Origin: JBMOUD01 sp049319665
GTDB taxonomy: Bacteria; Pseudomonadota; Gammaproteobacteria; Enterobacterales; Enterobacteriaceae
Direction: 5' to 3'
DNA: 64,000 nt
NCBI RefSeq assembly: GCF_049319665.1
Contig: NZ_JBMOUD010000002.1
Location: forward strand, 62,001 to 126,000
The position numbers were made by a program, and so were the translations under genes. Below are positions 17,215-25,577 of the stretch, in pieces. The notes under the pieces were generated by a model that ran no database searches, had not been told where the DNA came from, and was given only the letters and a program-made list of their open reading frames with translations. Every line of letters starts with the position of its first letter. Position 1 is the stretch's first letter.

Positions 17215-18579
17215 TCATTTACCAATACAGAAACTGGAGAAGATTCGGCCCAACAAATCATCAGAGCTGAACTCGCCGGTGATCTCACTTAATGATTGCT
17301 GGGAGAGACGCAGCTCTTCCGCCAGCAATTCACCGGCCCAGGCACCAAGCAGTTGATCTTTCCCCTGCAATAGATGCTGCGCCGCCTGCTCAAGAGCTTG
17401 CAGGTGGCGGCGGCGGGCCAGGAAGCCGCCTTCCATATTGTGATTGAAGCCCATTTTTTGCTTCAAATGGTCACGTAATACGTCGATACCTTCGCCGGTT
17501 CTTGCCGACAGACGAATAAGTGAGTGACCATTTACTTCCTCTTCGCCTAGCGTCTCGCCTGTTATATCGGCTTTATTTCGTACAACAACGATCGGTAACG
17601 CTTCTGGTAAGCGAGCAATAAACTCTGGCCAGATTTGTGCAGGCTCGGTGGCTGATGTGGTAGTGCCATCGACCATAAATAGCACAATGTCAGCTTGTTC
17701 GATCTCATTCCATGCACGTTCGATACCGATACGTTCAACTTCATCGGTAGCTTCGCGCAACCCGGCGGTATCAATAATATGCAATGGCATGCCATCGATA
17801 TGAATATGTTCACGCAGCACGTCGCGCGTCGTCCCGGCAATATCGGTGACAATTGCGGCTTCTCGGCCTGCTAATGCATTGAGTAAGCTAGATTTTCCGG
17901 CATTTGGCCGCCCGGCAATCACCACTTTCATCCCTTCGCGCAGCAGACTGCCCTGACGCGCTTCGGCGCGCACGTTATCGAGGTCAACAATCACCCGATT
18001 CAAGGCGGCTTCAATTTTACCGTCCGACAAGAAATCAATTTCTTCATCTGGGAAATCGATCGCTGCTTCGACGTAGATTCTCAGGTTAGTAAGTGCTTCC
18101 ACCAAATGATGGATCCGCTGAGAAAATGCCCCTTGCAATGAGTTGACGGCGGAACGGGCTGCCTGTTCAGAACTGGCATCGATCAGGTCGGCAATCGCTT
18201 CGGCCTGTGCCAGGTCGAGCTTGTCATTAAGGAATGCACGCTCAGAGAACTCACCCGGGCGCGCAATGCGCACAGTGTTTAACTGTAAAATACGTTTTAA
18301 CAGCAAATCGAGAATGACCGGGCCGCCGTGGCCCTGCAATTCCAGCACATCTTCACCGGTAAAGGAGTTTGGGCCGGGAAACCACAGCGCGATGCCTTGA
18401 TCGAGCGTACTGCCGTCGATATCGCGAAATGGCAGATAGTCGGCATAGCGTGGTTTTGGCAACTTACCCAGCACTTCCTGAGCCACCAGGCTGGCGGCTT
18501 GCCCTGAGATGCGCAAAATGCCAACGCCACCGCGCCCTGGGGGCGTGGCTTGGGCAACAATGGTATCTGATGTGCTCAT
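17215..18579 (-). CDS. mnmE: tRNA modification GTPase MnmE (TrmE)
   Basis: With MnmG it installs the carboxymethylaminomethyl group on wobble uridine of several tRNAs. It is 454 residues when started at the ATG at 18579 (MSTSDTIVAQATPPGRGG), the length of the E. coli protein; a 13-residue upstream extension is ignored. It has an N-terminal formyl-THF-binding domain, a G domain with GRPNAGKSS, the DxxG box DTAGLR and NKAD, and the conserved C-terminal CIGK whose Cys is needed for modification. AAAGG lies about 9 bp upstream. Downstream of yidC, but separated from it by a terminator. Confidence 0.97.
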   Translation of the reverse strand: MSTSDTIVAQATPPGRGGVGILRISGQAASLVAQEVLGKLPKPRYADYLPFRDIDGSTLDQGIALWFPGPNSFTGEDVLELQGHGGPVILDLLLKRILQLNTVRIARPGEFSERAFLNDKLDLAQAEAIADLIDASSEQAARSAVNSLQGAFSQRIHHLVEALTNLRIYVEAAIDFPDEEIDFLSDGKIEAALNRVIVDLDNVRAEARQGSLLREGMKVVIAGRPNAGKSSLLNALAGREAAIVTDIAGTTRDVLREHIHIDGMPLHIIDTAGLREATDEVERIGIERAWNEIEQADIVLFMVDGTTTSATEPAQIWPEFIARLPEALPIVVVRNKADITGETLGEEEVNGHSLIRLSARTGEGIDVLRDHLKQKMGFNHNMEGGFLARRRHLQALEQAAQHLLQGKDQLLGAWAGELLAEELRLSQQSLSEITGEFSSDDLLGRIFSSFCIGK

Positions 18580-18620
18580 ACTGTTTAGGCCTTTGCTTAC
18601 AAGATTATGGGGCTTCATCT

Positions 18621-18650
18621 AAAAAAGAAGGCGGTCAAATGACCGCCTTC
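18621..18650 (-). terminator. Rho-independent terminator between yidC and mnmE
   Basis: GAAGGCGGTC (18627-18636), loop AAAT, GACCGCCTTC (18641-18650), followed on the minus strand by six T. It sits 32 bp after the yidC stop and upstream of the mnmE start, so mnmE probably needs readthrough or its own promoter. Confidence 0.9.
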
Positions 18651-18681
18651 TCAATTATGCACTGAGTCTTATCAGCGCAAA

Positions 18682-20313
18682 TTATTTTTTCTTCTTATCG
18701 CGGCTGTGCAGACCACGTTTTTCCAGGCCGCGGTAAATCAGCTGCTGCTGGAGGATGGTCACCAGGTTACTGACGATGTAGTACACCACCAGACCAGACG
18801 GGAACCACAAGAAGAACACAGTGAAGATAACCGGCATGAAGGTCATGATCTTCTGCTGCATTGGGTCGGTCACGGTGGTTGGCGACATCTTCTGAATGAA
18901 GAACATCGTGATACCCATCAGTACTGGCAGGATGTAGTACGGGTCCTGCGCAGACAAGTCATGGATCCACAGAGCAAACGGCGCATGACGCAGTTCAATC
19001 GAGCCTGACAGCATGTAATACAGCGCCAGGAAGATTGGCATCTGGATAACCAGCGGCAGACAGCCACCCAACGGGTTAACTTTTTCGGTTTTGTACAGCG
19101 CCATCATTTCTTGGCTCATGCGCTGTTTGTCATCACCGATACGCTCGCGCATTGCCGCCAGTTTTGGCTGCAACATACGCATTTTCGCCATCGAGGTATA
19201 TTGCGCACGGGTCAGTGGGTACATGATACCGCGCACGATAAAGGTGATAACGATAATGGAGAAGCCCCAGTTACCAATGAAGCTGTGGATAAACTTCAAC
19301 AGTTTGAACAGCGGCTGCGAGATAAACCACAACCAACCGTAATCAACTGCCAGGTCAAGATGCGGCGCGATGGCAGCCATTTTGTCCTGAATTTCTGGGC
19401 CTACCCACAGAGTGGAAGCAACTTGTTGCTGCGCACCTGGTTGCACAATAAACGGTGTGCCGGTGAAACCAATGAAGGAAACGCCGTTGTCATCGCGGGT
19501 ATAGAACTTGTTAGTATCTTTGCCTGCTGGGATCCACGCGGTTGCAAAGTACTGCTGCAACATCGCGACCCAACCACCTTGAGTGGTGACATCCAGACGC
19601 TCGCTCTTATCAAACGCATACTTCTGGTATTTGTCGTCGCTTGAAGAGTAAGCCGCGCCACGATAGGTATGCAGAGCAAAGTTATTGCTCCCCGCATCGC
19701 GATGCTTAGGCAGGTCAATAGTTTGCTTCAACTGACCGAACATGGTCAGAGACAGCGGTGCTGCGGTGGTATTGTTAATGTTGTATTCAACATTGACCGC
19801 GTAAGCGCCACGTTTAAGCACGAAAGTTTTGGTATAAACGGCACCGTTATCCGCTTTGAACGTCAACGGAATGCGCAATTCAGCCTGGCCATCGGCCAAG
19901 GTGAAGCTATCCTGGCTGACGCTATATAAAGGACGTGCGCCGTTTTCAGGATTGTCCGGGCCATTTTTGCCTGTCAGACCGCTTTGTGCCTGATAGACGA
20001 AAGAAGGGGTAGTTTCCAGCAACTGGAATGGTTCAGTTGAACCCAGTTTGGTTGGGTAAGCAGTCAACAGAGCCTGCTCAACATCACCACCACGGGTATT
20101 GATGGTCAAGTCGAGGACATCGGTTTTAACCGTAATGAGTTTGCCCTGTCCGCTTCCAGCAAGAGTCTGGGTAGCAGCATCGCCAGTAGCAGTATTCGCG
20201 GTTTGCGTGGTTTGGTTGGCTGGTTGCGGAGCGTGGTCCGTCTGCCAGGCCTGCCAAATCATGAAAGACACGAACAGCAGAGCGATGAGAAAAAGATTGC
20301 GTTGCGAATCCAT
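18682..20313 (-). CDS. yidC: Membrane protein insertase YidC
   Basis: Inserts inner-membrane proteins alone or with SecYEG. 543 residues: an N-terminal signal-anchor (NLFLIALLFVSFMIWQAW), a large periplasmic beta-sandwich domain, then five helices starting near FKLLKFIHSFIGNWGFSI with the conserved hydrophilic-groove Arg in ITFIVRGIMYPLT. The C-terminus is basic (RDKKKK). Start is 2 bp after the yidD stop. Confidence 0.97.
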   Translation of the reverse strand: MDSQRNLFLIALLFVSFMIWQAWQTDHAPQPANQTTQTANTATGDAATQTLAGSGQGKLITVKTDVLDLTINTRGGDVEQALLTAYPTKLGSTEPFQLLETTPSFVYQAQSGLTGKNGPDNPENGARPLYSVSQDSFTLADGQAELRIPLTFKADNGAVYTKTFVLKRGAYAVNVEYNINNTTAAPLSLTMFGQLKQTIDLPKHRDAGSNNFALHTYRGAAYSSSDDKYQKYAFDKSERLDVTTQGGWVAMLQQYFATAWIPAGKDTNKFYTRDDNGVSFIGFTGTPFIVQPGAQQQVASTLWVGPEIQDKMAAIAPHLDLAVDYGWLWFISQPLFKLLKFIHSFIGNWGFSIIVITFIVRGIMYPLTRAQYTSMAKMRMLQPKLAAMRERIGDDKQRMSQEMMALYKTEKVNPLGGCLPLVIQMPIFLALYYMLSGSIELRHAPFALWIHDLSAQDPYYILPVLMGITMFFIQKMSPTTVTDPMQQKIMTFMPVIFTVFFLWFPSGLVVYYIVSNLVTILQQQLIYRGLEKRGLHSRDKKKK

Positions 20314-20315
20314 CG

Positions 20316-20573
20316 TTAGTGGTCTCTGTTATTGTCGGTTTTCGGCGGTACGGGATCATCACCACCTGGGTTCAAAGGATGGCATCTTAATACGCGTTTC
20401 AAAGTCAACCAACTACCTTTTATCATGCCGAAACGACCGATAGCCTCAATACCGTATTGAGAACAGCTCGGTTGAAAACGACAATGTTGCCCAAGCAATG
20501 GACTGATAACCAGTTGATACCCACGTATCACGGCAATCAGGATGCGGGAGCCTGCCGGCAATGTCGACGCCAT
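20316..20573 (-). CDS. yidD: Membrane protein insertion efficiency factor YidD
   Basis: A small 85-residue membrane-associated helper of YidC. It is recognisable by SPLLGQHCRFQPSCSQYGIEA and KRVLRCHPLNPGGDDPVP, including the three conserved Cys. Its start lies inside the 3' end of rnpA (37-bp overlap), as in other enterobacteria. Confidence 0.95.
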   Translation of the reverse strand: MASTLPAGSRILIAVIRGYQLVISPLLGQHCRFQPSCSQYGIEAIGRFGMIKGSWLTLKRVLRCHPLNPGGDDPVPPKTDNNRDH

Positions 20574-20896
20574 AGTTTCTCCAACGCTTCCGTCAGTGCA
20601 CGGTTGTCGAGATCAGCAACACCTTTCTTTACCAACACCACAAAATCCATAGGCGGCAGCGCATGTTGTTTCAGCCGGAAGCTTTCGCGGGTAAGGCGTT
20701 TGATCCGGTTGCGTTCATGAGCGCGTTTGACATGTTTTTTGGCGACAGTAAGACCGATGCGGGGATGCCCCAGCTCGTTCAGGCGGCCGAGGATGGTAAT
20801 TTGCGGCGTGCCAGCCCGTTGTGGCTGCTGAAAGACGAAAGTGAAATGACGGGGAGTTAACAAACGTAACTCCCTGGGAAAAGCGAGCTTACCCAC
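20537..20896 (-). CDS. rnpA: RNase P protein component
   Basis: Protein subunit that helps the M1 RNA mature tRNA 5' ends. 119 residues with the RNR signature AHERNRIKRLTRES. It starts with GTG at 20896, as E. coli rnpA does. Directly behind rpmH and overlapping yidD. Confidence 0.96.
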   Translation of the reverse strand: MGKLAFPRELRLLTPRHFTFVFQQPQRAGTPQITILGRLNELGHPRIGLTVAKKHVKRAHERNRIKRLTRESFRLKQHALPPMDFVVLVKKGVADLDNRALTEALEKLWRRHCRQAPAS

Positions 20897-20914
20897 TAAA
20901 CAGGTTAGCTTTTA

Positions 20915-21055
20915 TTACTTAGAAACAGACAGACGAGTACGGCCTTTCGCGCGACGGCGGGCCAGAACCTGACGACCATTTTTGGTTGCCATACGAGCAC
21001 GGAAACCGTGGCTACGGTTACGCTTCAGTACGGACGGTTGGAAAGTGCGTTTCAT
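20915..21055 (-). CDS. rpmH: 50S ribosomal protein L34
   Basis: A 46-residue very basic ribosomal protein, read directly from the minus strand: it begins MKRTFQPSVLKRNRSHGFRA and ends RTRLSVSK, with CTT TAA as last codons. It heads the rpmH-rnpA-yidD-yidC cluster, divergent from dnaA as in E. coli. Confidence 0.97.
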   Translation of the reverse strand: MKRTFQPSVLKRNRSHGFRARMATKNGRQVLARRRAKGRTRLSVSK

Positions 21056-21817
21056 GGCGATTTCTACCTAAACTTAAATTAATTGACTTCACAGTAAACG
21101 CGTAGGCTGACGACCATAAAATGACCGATGCCCTATTCGCAATTCATAAAGAAGCGGGATTGTAGTAATTGTACAGTCCTGAGTCAATTCAGATTGCTAA
21201 AATTTGGCCAGTTGTTTACCAGATTTACCCGTGGTCGGCGCTTAATTCCGTCAAGTTTTATAACGTCAGGAACACAGGCATCACACGTAGGGCTGTGGAT
21301 TATACGGACTCTCTAATAAATCGCAAGGATCATGCCTTGATCCTTATCGAGCGATCCTCCGATCCTTCCTCATTGCTGGCCTAAGAGTCCGCTTATTTTT
21401 TAACAGTAGCTTGTTTAAGGCCTGCTAAATATTTTAGGATCGACTACGCTTATCCACTTGTGTTTCTAGCCTGTGGATAAAAAGGATCAAAACTGTCAGG
21501 AAGGGGAGGATCTCTTCCGCGCTTTTTGCTATGATCCGTCATTCCGATCGAGATCCTAGGTCGGAGATACAACGGGTGACTTCCGTATCGTCTTTCTACA
21601 GATAAAAACAAGTTATAGATAAACCAGTTGTTGATAAAATCGTAATAGATAAAACCGAATAATCGGTTCGCACGTTGTTCGATCCTGCTGACAGGGCAGC
21701 TCGTAAACTTCTCCTCCGCGTATGAAATCAAGCCGGGCGGGGCGTGTGCCTATAATCATGATTCGAAAAATATCCTGATCCTTTTCTTTTTTTGGTCTTG
21801 TTCGAGTGGAGTCCGCC
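21056..21817. promoter_or_regulatory. rpmH-dnaA divergent control region, GATC-rich with DnaA boxes
   Basis: 762 bp with no gene. It contains two facing DnaA boxes, TTATCCACT at 21450-21458 and TGTGGATAA at 21472-21480, and a weaker one, TGTGGATTA, at 21294-21302. There are twelve GATC (Dam/SeqA) sites between 21328 and 21780. AAGGATCA/TGATCCTT forms an inverted repeat at 21325-21345. This fits DnaA autoregulation and cell-cycle control of dnaA, and carries the rpmH promoter on the other strand. Confidence 0.85.
21450..21480. promoter_or_regulatory. Pair of inverted DnaA boxes
   Basis: TTATCCACT (one mismatch from TTATCCACA) and, 13 bp on, TGTGGATAA, the exact complement of the consensus. 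They lie about 340 bp upstream of the dnaA start. Confidence 0.8.
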
Positions 21818-23212
21818 GTGTCACTTTCGCTTTGGCAGCAGTGTCTTGCCCGTTTGCAGGATGAGTTACCTGCCACAGAATTTAGTATGTGGATACGCCC
21901 ATTGCAGGCGGAACTGAGCGACAACACGTTGGCGCTGTATGCACCTAACCGTTTTGTCCTCGACTGGGTACGAGACAAATACCTAAATAACATTAATGGG
22001 CTGCTTAATGATTTTTGCGGCTCAGATGTTCCTTTATTACGTTTTGAAGTCGGTAGCAAACCTCTGGTACAGCGCGCCAATGAAACCGTCACTGCGACAG
22101 TGAGTTCACCGGCAGAGGCGCGAGTATTGCCTCGCGCTGCGCCTTCGCGCCCAAGCTGGGATAGTTCACCTGCCCAGCCGGAGCTTTCTTATCGCTCTAA
22201 TGTGAATCCCAAGCACACTTTCGACAACTTTGTTGAGGGTAAATCGAACCAGTTGGCTCGTGCAGCGGCGCGTCAGGTCGCTGACAATCCGGGCGGTGCT
22301 TATAACCCGCTGTTTTTATACGGCGGCACTGGCTTGGGTAAAACGCACTTGTTGCACGCGGTCGGCAACGGCATTATGGCGCGCAAAGCCAATGCCAAAG
22401 TGGTTTACATGCACTCTGAACGTTTTGTGCAAGATATGGTGAAAGCCTTGCAGAATAACGCCATTGAAGAGTTCAAACGTTACTATCGTTCGGTTGATGC
22501 ACTGCTTATCGATGACATTCAATTCTTTGCCAATAAAGAACGCTCTCAGGAAGAGTTTTTCCATACTTTCAATGCGTTGCTAGAAGGTAACCAGCAGATC
22601 ATTTTGACCTCGGATCGTTATCCTAAAGAGATCAATGGCGTTGAGGATCGTTTGAAATCCCGCTTTGGTTGGGGATTGACCGTAGCGATCGAACCACCTG
22701 AGCTGGAAACCCGCGTAGCGATCCTGATGAAAAAAGCTGACGAGAACGATATTCGTCTGCCAGGAGAAGTGGCGTTCTTTATTGCCAAACGTCTGCGTTC
22801 TAACGTGCGTGAGCTGGAAGGGGCGTTGAACCGTGTTATCGCTAACGCCAACTTTACCGGCCGTGCGATTACTATCGATTTTGTTCGCGAAGCGCTGCGT
22901 GATTTATTAGCGCTACAAGAAAAGCTCGTGACTATCGACAATATCCAGAAAACGGTAGCCGAATATTATAAAATCAAGGTCGCTGACCTGCTCTCTAAAC
23001 GGCGTTCCCGTTCGGTCGCTCGCCCGCGCCAGATGGCGATGGCGCTGGCCAAAGAGCTCACCAACCACAGCCTGCCAGAAATCGGCGATGCGTTCGGTGG
23101 TCGCGATCATACAACGGTGTTGCATGCCTGCCGTAAAATCGAGCAGTTGCGTGAAGAAAGTCACGACATCAAAGAAGATTTCTCTAACTTAATCAGAACA
23201 TTATCTTCCTAG
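21818..23212 (+). CDS. dnaA: Chromosomal replication initiator DnaA
   Basis: Binds DnaA boxes and melts oriC. Started at GTG 21818 (MSLSLWQQCL), it has 464 residues; GGAG at 21808-21811 sits 6 bp upstream and the E. coli gene starts identically, so the GTG at 21806 is not used. Domains: I (1-86, DnaB/DiaA contact), a short variable linker II, AAA+ III with GGTGLGKTHL and LLIDDIQFF, and IV with the DNA-binding signature GGRDHTTVLHACRKI. Confidence 0.98.
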   Translation: MSLSLWQQCLARLQDELPATEFSMWIRPLQAELSDNTLALYAPNRFVLDWVRDKYLNNINGLLNDFCGSDVPLLRFEVGSKPLVQRANETVTATVSSPAEARVLPRAAPSRPSWDSSPAQPELSYRSNVNPKHTFDNFVEGKSNQLARAAARQVADNPGGAYNPLFLYGGTGLGKTHLLHAVGNGIMARKANAKVVYMHSERFVQDMVKALQNNAIEEFKRYYRSVDALLIDDIQFFANKERSQEEFFHTFNALLEGNQQIILTSDRYPKEINGVEDRLKSRFGWGLTVAIEPPELETRVAILMKKADENDIRLPGEVAFFIAKRLRSNVRELEGALNRVIANANFTGRAITIDFVREALRDLLALQEKLVTIDNIQKTVAEYYKIKVADLLSKRRSRSVARPRQMAMALAKELTNHSLPEIGDAFGGRDHTTVLHACRKIEQLREESHDIKEDFSNLIRTLSS

Positions 23213-23216
23213 CGCT

Positions 23217-24317
23217 ATGAAATTTATTGTTGAACGTGAGCATTTGCTAAAACCGCTGCAACAGGTCAGTAGCCCGCTGGGTGGACGACCAACGCTGCCT
23301 ATCCTTGGCAACCTGTTATTGCAGGTCACCGAGGGATCGTTGTCGCTGACCGGGACCGACCTGGAAATGGAGATGGTGGCGAAAGTGGCCCTGTCCCAGC
23401 CCCATGAAGTTGGCGCAACCACCGTACCTGCGCGGAAATTCTTTGATATCTGCCGTGGATTGCCTGAAGGCGCAGAGATTTCTGTCGCGCTTGATAGCGA
23501 TCGCATGTTGGTGCGCTCTGGACGCAGCCGTTTCTCGCTGTCTACTTTGCCAGCGACCGATTTCCCTAATCTTGATGATTGGCAGAGCGAGGTGGAATTC
23601 ACCTTGCCGCAGGCAACGTTGAAACGTCTGATTGAGTCGACACAGTTTTCAATGGCTCATCAGGATGTACGCTACTACCTCAACGGCATGCTGTTTGAAA
23701 CCGAAGGTGAAGAGCTGCGCACCGTAGCAACCGACGGCCACCGTCTGGCCGTTTGTGCGATGCCAATCGGCCAATCATTACCGTCGCATTCGGTGATCGT
23801 GCCTCGTAAAGGGGTGATGGAGCTGGTGCGTCTGCTCGACGGCGGCGAAAACACGCTGCAATTACAGATTGGTAGTAACAACATTCGTGCCCACGTTGGT
23901 GATTTTATCTTTACGTCCAAGTTAGTTGACGGACGTTTCCCTGATTATCGCCGCGTATTGCCGAAAAACCCTGATAAAACGCTGCAAGCTGGTTGTGATT
24001 TGCTTAAGCAGGCATTTGCTCGCGCCGCGATTTTGTCCAACGAGAAGTTCCGCGGCGTGCGTTTGTATGTCAGCCATAATCAGCTGAAAATTACCGCCAA
24101 TAACCCAGAGCAGGAAGAAGCGGAAGAGATCCTTGATGTGGCCTATGAAGGGACAGAAATGGAAATCGGCTTCAACGTCAGCTACGTGCTAGACGTGTTA
24201 AATGCGCTTAAATGTGAAGAAGTGCGTTTACTGCTTACCGACTCAACTTCCAGCGTGCAGATTGAGGATGGGGCCAGTCAGGCAGCCGCCTATGTCGTCA
24301 TGCCTATGAGACTTTAA
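23217..24317 (+). CDS. dnaN: DNA polymerase III beta sliding clamp
   Basis: The 366-residue processivity clamp. It shows the usual three pseudo-repeat domains, the start MKFIVEREHLLKPLQQV and the C-terminal YVVMPMRL that lines the partner-binding pocket. It starts 4 bp after the dnaA stop and is probably cotranscribed with it. Confidence 0.98.
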   Translation: MKFIVEREHLLKPLQQVSSPLGGRPTLPILGNLLLQVTEGSLSLTGTDLEMEMVAKVALSQPHEVGATTVPARKFFDICRGLPEGAEISVALDSDRMLVRSGRSRFSLSTLPATDFPNLDDWQSEVEFTLPQATLKRLIESTQFSMAHQDVRYYLNGMLFETEGEELRTVATDGHRLAVCAMPIGQSLPSHSVIVPRKGVMELVRLLDGGENTLQLQIGSNNIRAHVGDFIFTSKLVDGRFPDYRRVLPKNPDKTLQAGCDLLKQAFARAAILSNEKFRGVRLYVSHNQLKITANNPEQEEAEEILDVAYEGTEMEIGFNVSYVLDVLNALKCEEVRLLLTDSTSSVQIEDGASQAAAYVVMPMRL

Positions 24318-24334
24318 AACGGGCTACCTTACTT

Positions 24335-24419
24335 GCCAGTTTGAATTCGGGCAGTGCTCGCACTCCTCACGTACTGATGTACGCGCCGGGGGCTGTGCGC
24401 TGACTGTATCCAAACTGGC
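24335..24419. repeat. Imperfect 85-bp palindrome between dnaN and recF
   Basis: GCCAGTTTG (24335-24343) and CAAACTGGC (24411-24419) are perfect ends of an imperfect palindrome with a perfect centre, CGTAC-TGAT-GTACG. It looks like one of the small palindromic repeats of yersiniae (YPAL-like). Which family is not provable here. As RNA it would fold into a long hairpin before recF. Confidence 0.6.
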
Positions 24420-24467
24420 TGCGACGCCAACGCTCTTGATTGGGCGATGATTAAGAAATTGGTTTAC

Positions 24468-25577
24468 ATGGCCCTAACGCGCTTACTGATTAAAGATTTT
24501 CGTAATATCGAGGCGGCGGATTTAGATTTATCGCCCGGTTTTAATTTTCTGGTAGGGCCGAACGGTAGCGGTAAAACCAGTGTGCTTGAAGCGGTATATA
24601 CGCTCGGGCACGGTCGCGCGTTTCGCAGTTTGCAAGCGGGGCGAGTGATTCGCCACGAACAAGATGAGTTTGTGCTACACGGCCGTATTGATGACGGTGG
24701 TGAGCGTGAGCAGGCCGTTGGTTTGAGCAAAAGTCGTCAGGGCGATAGCAAAGTGCGCATTGATGGCACTGATGGCCATAAAGTCTCTGAACTGGCGCAA
24801 ATGCTGCCTATGCAGTTGATTACACCCGAAGGCTTCACTCTGCTTAACGGCGGGCCGAAGTTCCGGCGGGCGTTTCTGGATTGGGGCTGTTTTCATCACG
24901 ATCCCGGTTTTTTTATCGCCTGGAGCAACCTACGACGGTTACTCAAGCAGCGCAATGCTGCGCTGCGTCAGGTAACACGCTATGCGCAAATCCGCGCCTG
25001 GGATCAGGAATTAATCCCGTTGGCTGAGCGTATTAGCGAATGGCGGGCAGCTTATAGCGAGGCAATCGCCGCTGATATCAGCGCGACTTGCACGCAATTT
25101 CTGCCTGAGTTTGCCTTAAGTTTCTCTTTCCAACGTGGATGGGATAAAGAGAGCCATTATGGCGAGCTGCTGGAGCGGAATTTTGAACGCGACAGAGCCT
25201 TAACTTACACCGCATCAGGCCCGCATAAAGCTGACTTCCGTATCCGTGCTGATGGCACGCCGGTTGAAGACTTATTATCGCGCGGGCAACTAAAACTGCT
25301 GATGTGCGCGCTGCGTTTAGCGCAGGGTGAGTTCCTCACCCGACAAAGCGGGCGGCGTTGTCTATATCTTCTTGACGATTTTGCCTCTGAGCTGGACACC
25401 GGCCGTCGCCGGTTGTTAGCCGATCGCCTGAAAGCCACCCAATCCCAGGTTTTTGTCAGCGCAGTAAGCGCCGAGCAAGTTGCCGATATGGTGGGTGAAA
25501 ATGGCAAGATGTTCCGCGTGGAACAGGGTAAAATAGCCGTTCTATCACAAGGACTAAATATGAGCGAGAAACGTTGA
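24468..25577 (+). CDS. recF: DNA repair protein RecF
   Basis: SMC-like ATPase that loads RecA at gaps together with RecOR. Start ATG 24468 (MALTRLLIKDFRN) matches the E. coli N-terminus; an upstream in-frame ATG at 24447 is not needed. Motifs: Walker A GPNGSGKTS, signature LLSRGQLKLL, Walker B YLLDDFASELD. 369 residues, about 12 longer than E. coli at the C-terminus (AVLSQGLNMSEKR). The TGA overlaps the gyrB ATG. Confidence 0.96.
   Translation: MALTRLLIKDFRNIEAADLDLSPGFNFLVGPNGSGKTSVLEAVYTLGHGRAFRSLQAGRVIRHEQDEFVLHGRIDDGGEREQAVGLSKSRQGDSKVRIDGTDGHKVSELAQMLPMQLITPEGFTLLNGGPKFRRAFLDWGCFHHDPGFFIAWSNLRRLLKQRNAALRQVTRYAQIRAWDQELIPLAERISEWRAAYSEAIAADISATCTQFLPEFALSFSFQRGWDKESHYGELLERNFERDRALTYTASGPHKADFRIRADGTPVEDLLSRGQLKLLMCALRLAQGEFLTRQSGRRCLYLLDDFASELDTGRRRLLADRLKATQSQVFVSAVSAEQVADMVGENGKMFRVEQGKIAVLSQGLNMSEKR

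Noticed and set aside
21056..21817. Candidate replication origin next to dnaA
   Set aside because: DnaA boxes and GATC sites are present, but there is no array of boxes with an AT-rich unwinding element. In enterobacteria oriC lies near mnmG, not here; autoregulation of dnaA explains the sites.
24447..24467. Upstream ATG for recF giving seven extra residues
   Set aside because: The conserved N-terminus of RecF starts at ATG 24468; no better ribosome-binding site supports the earlier one.
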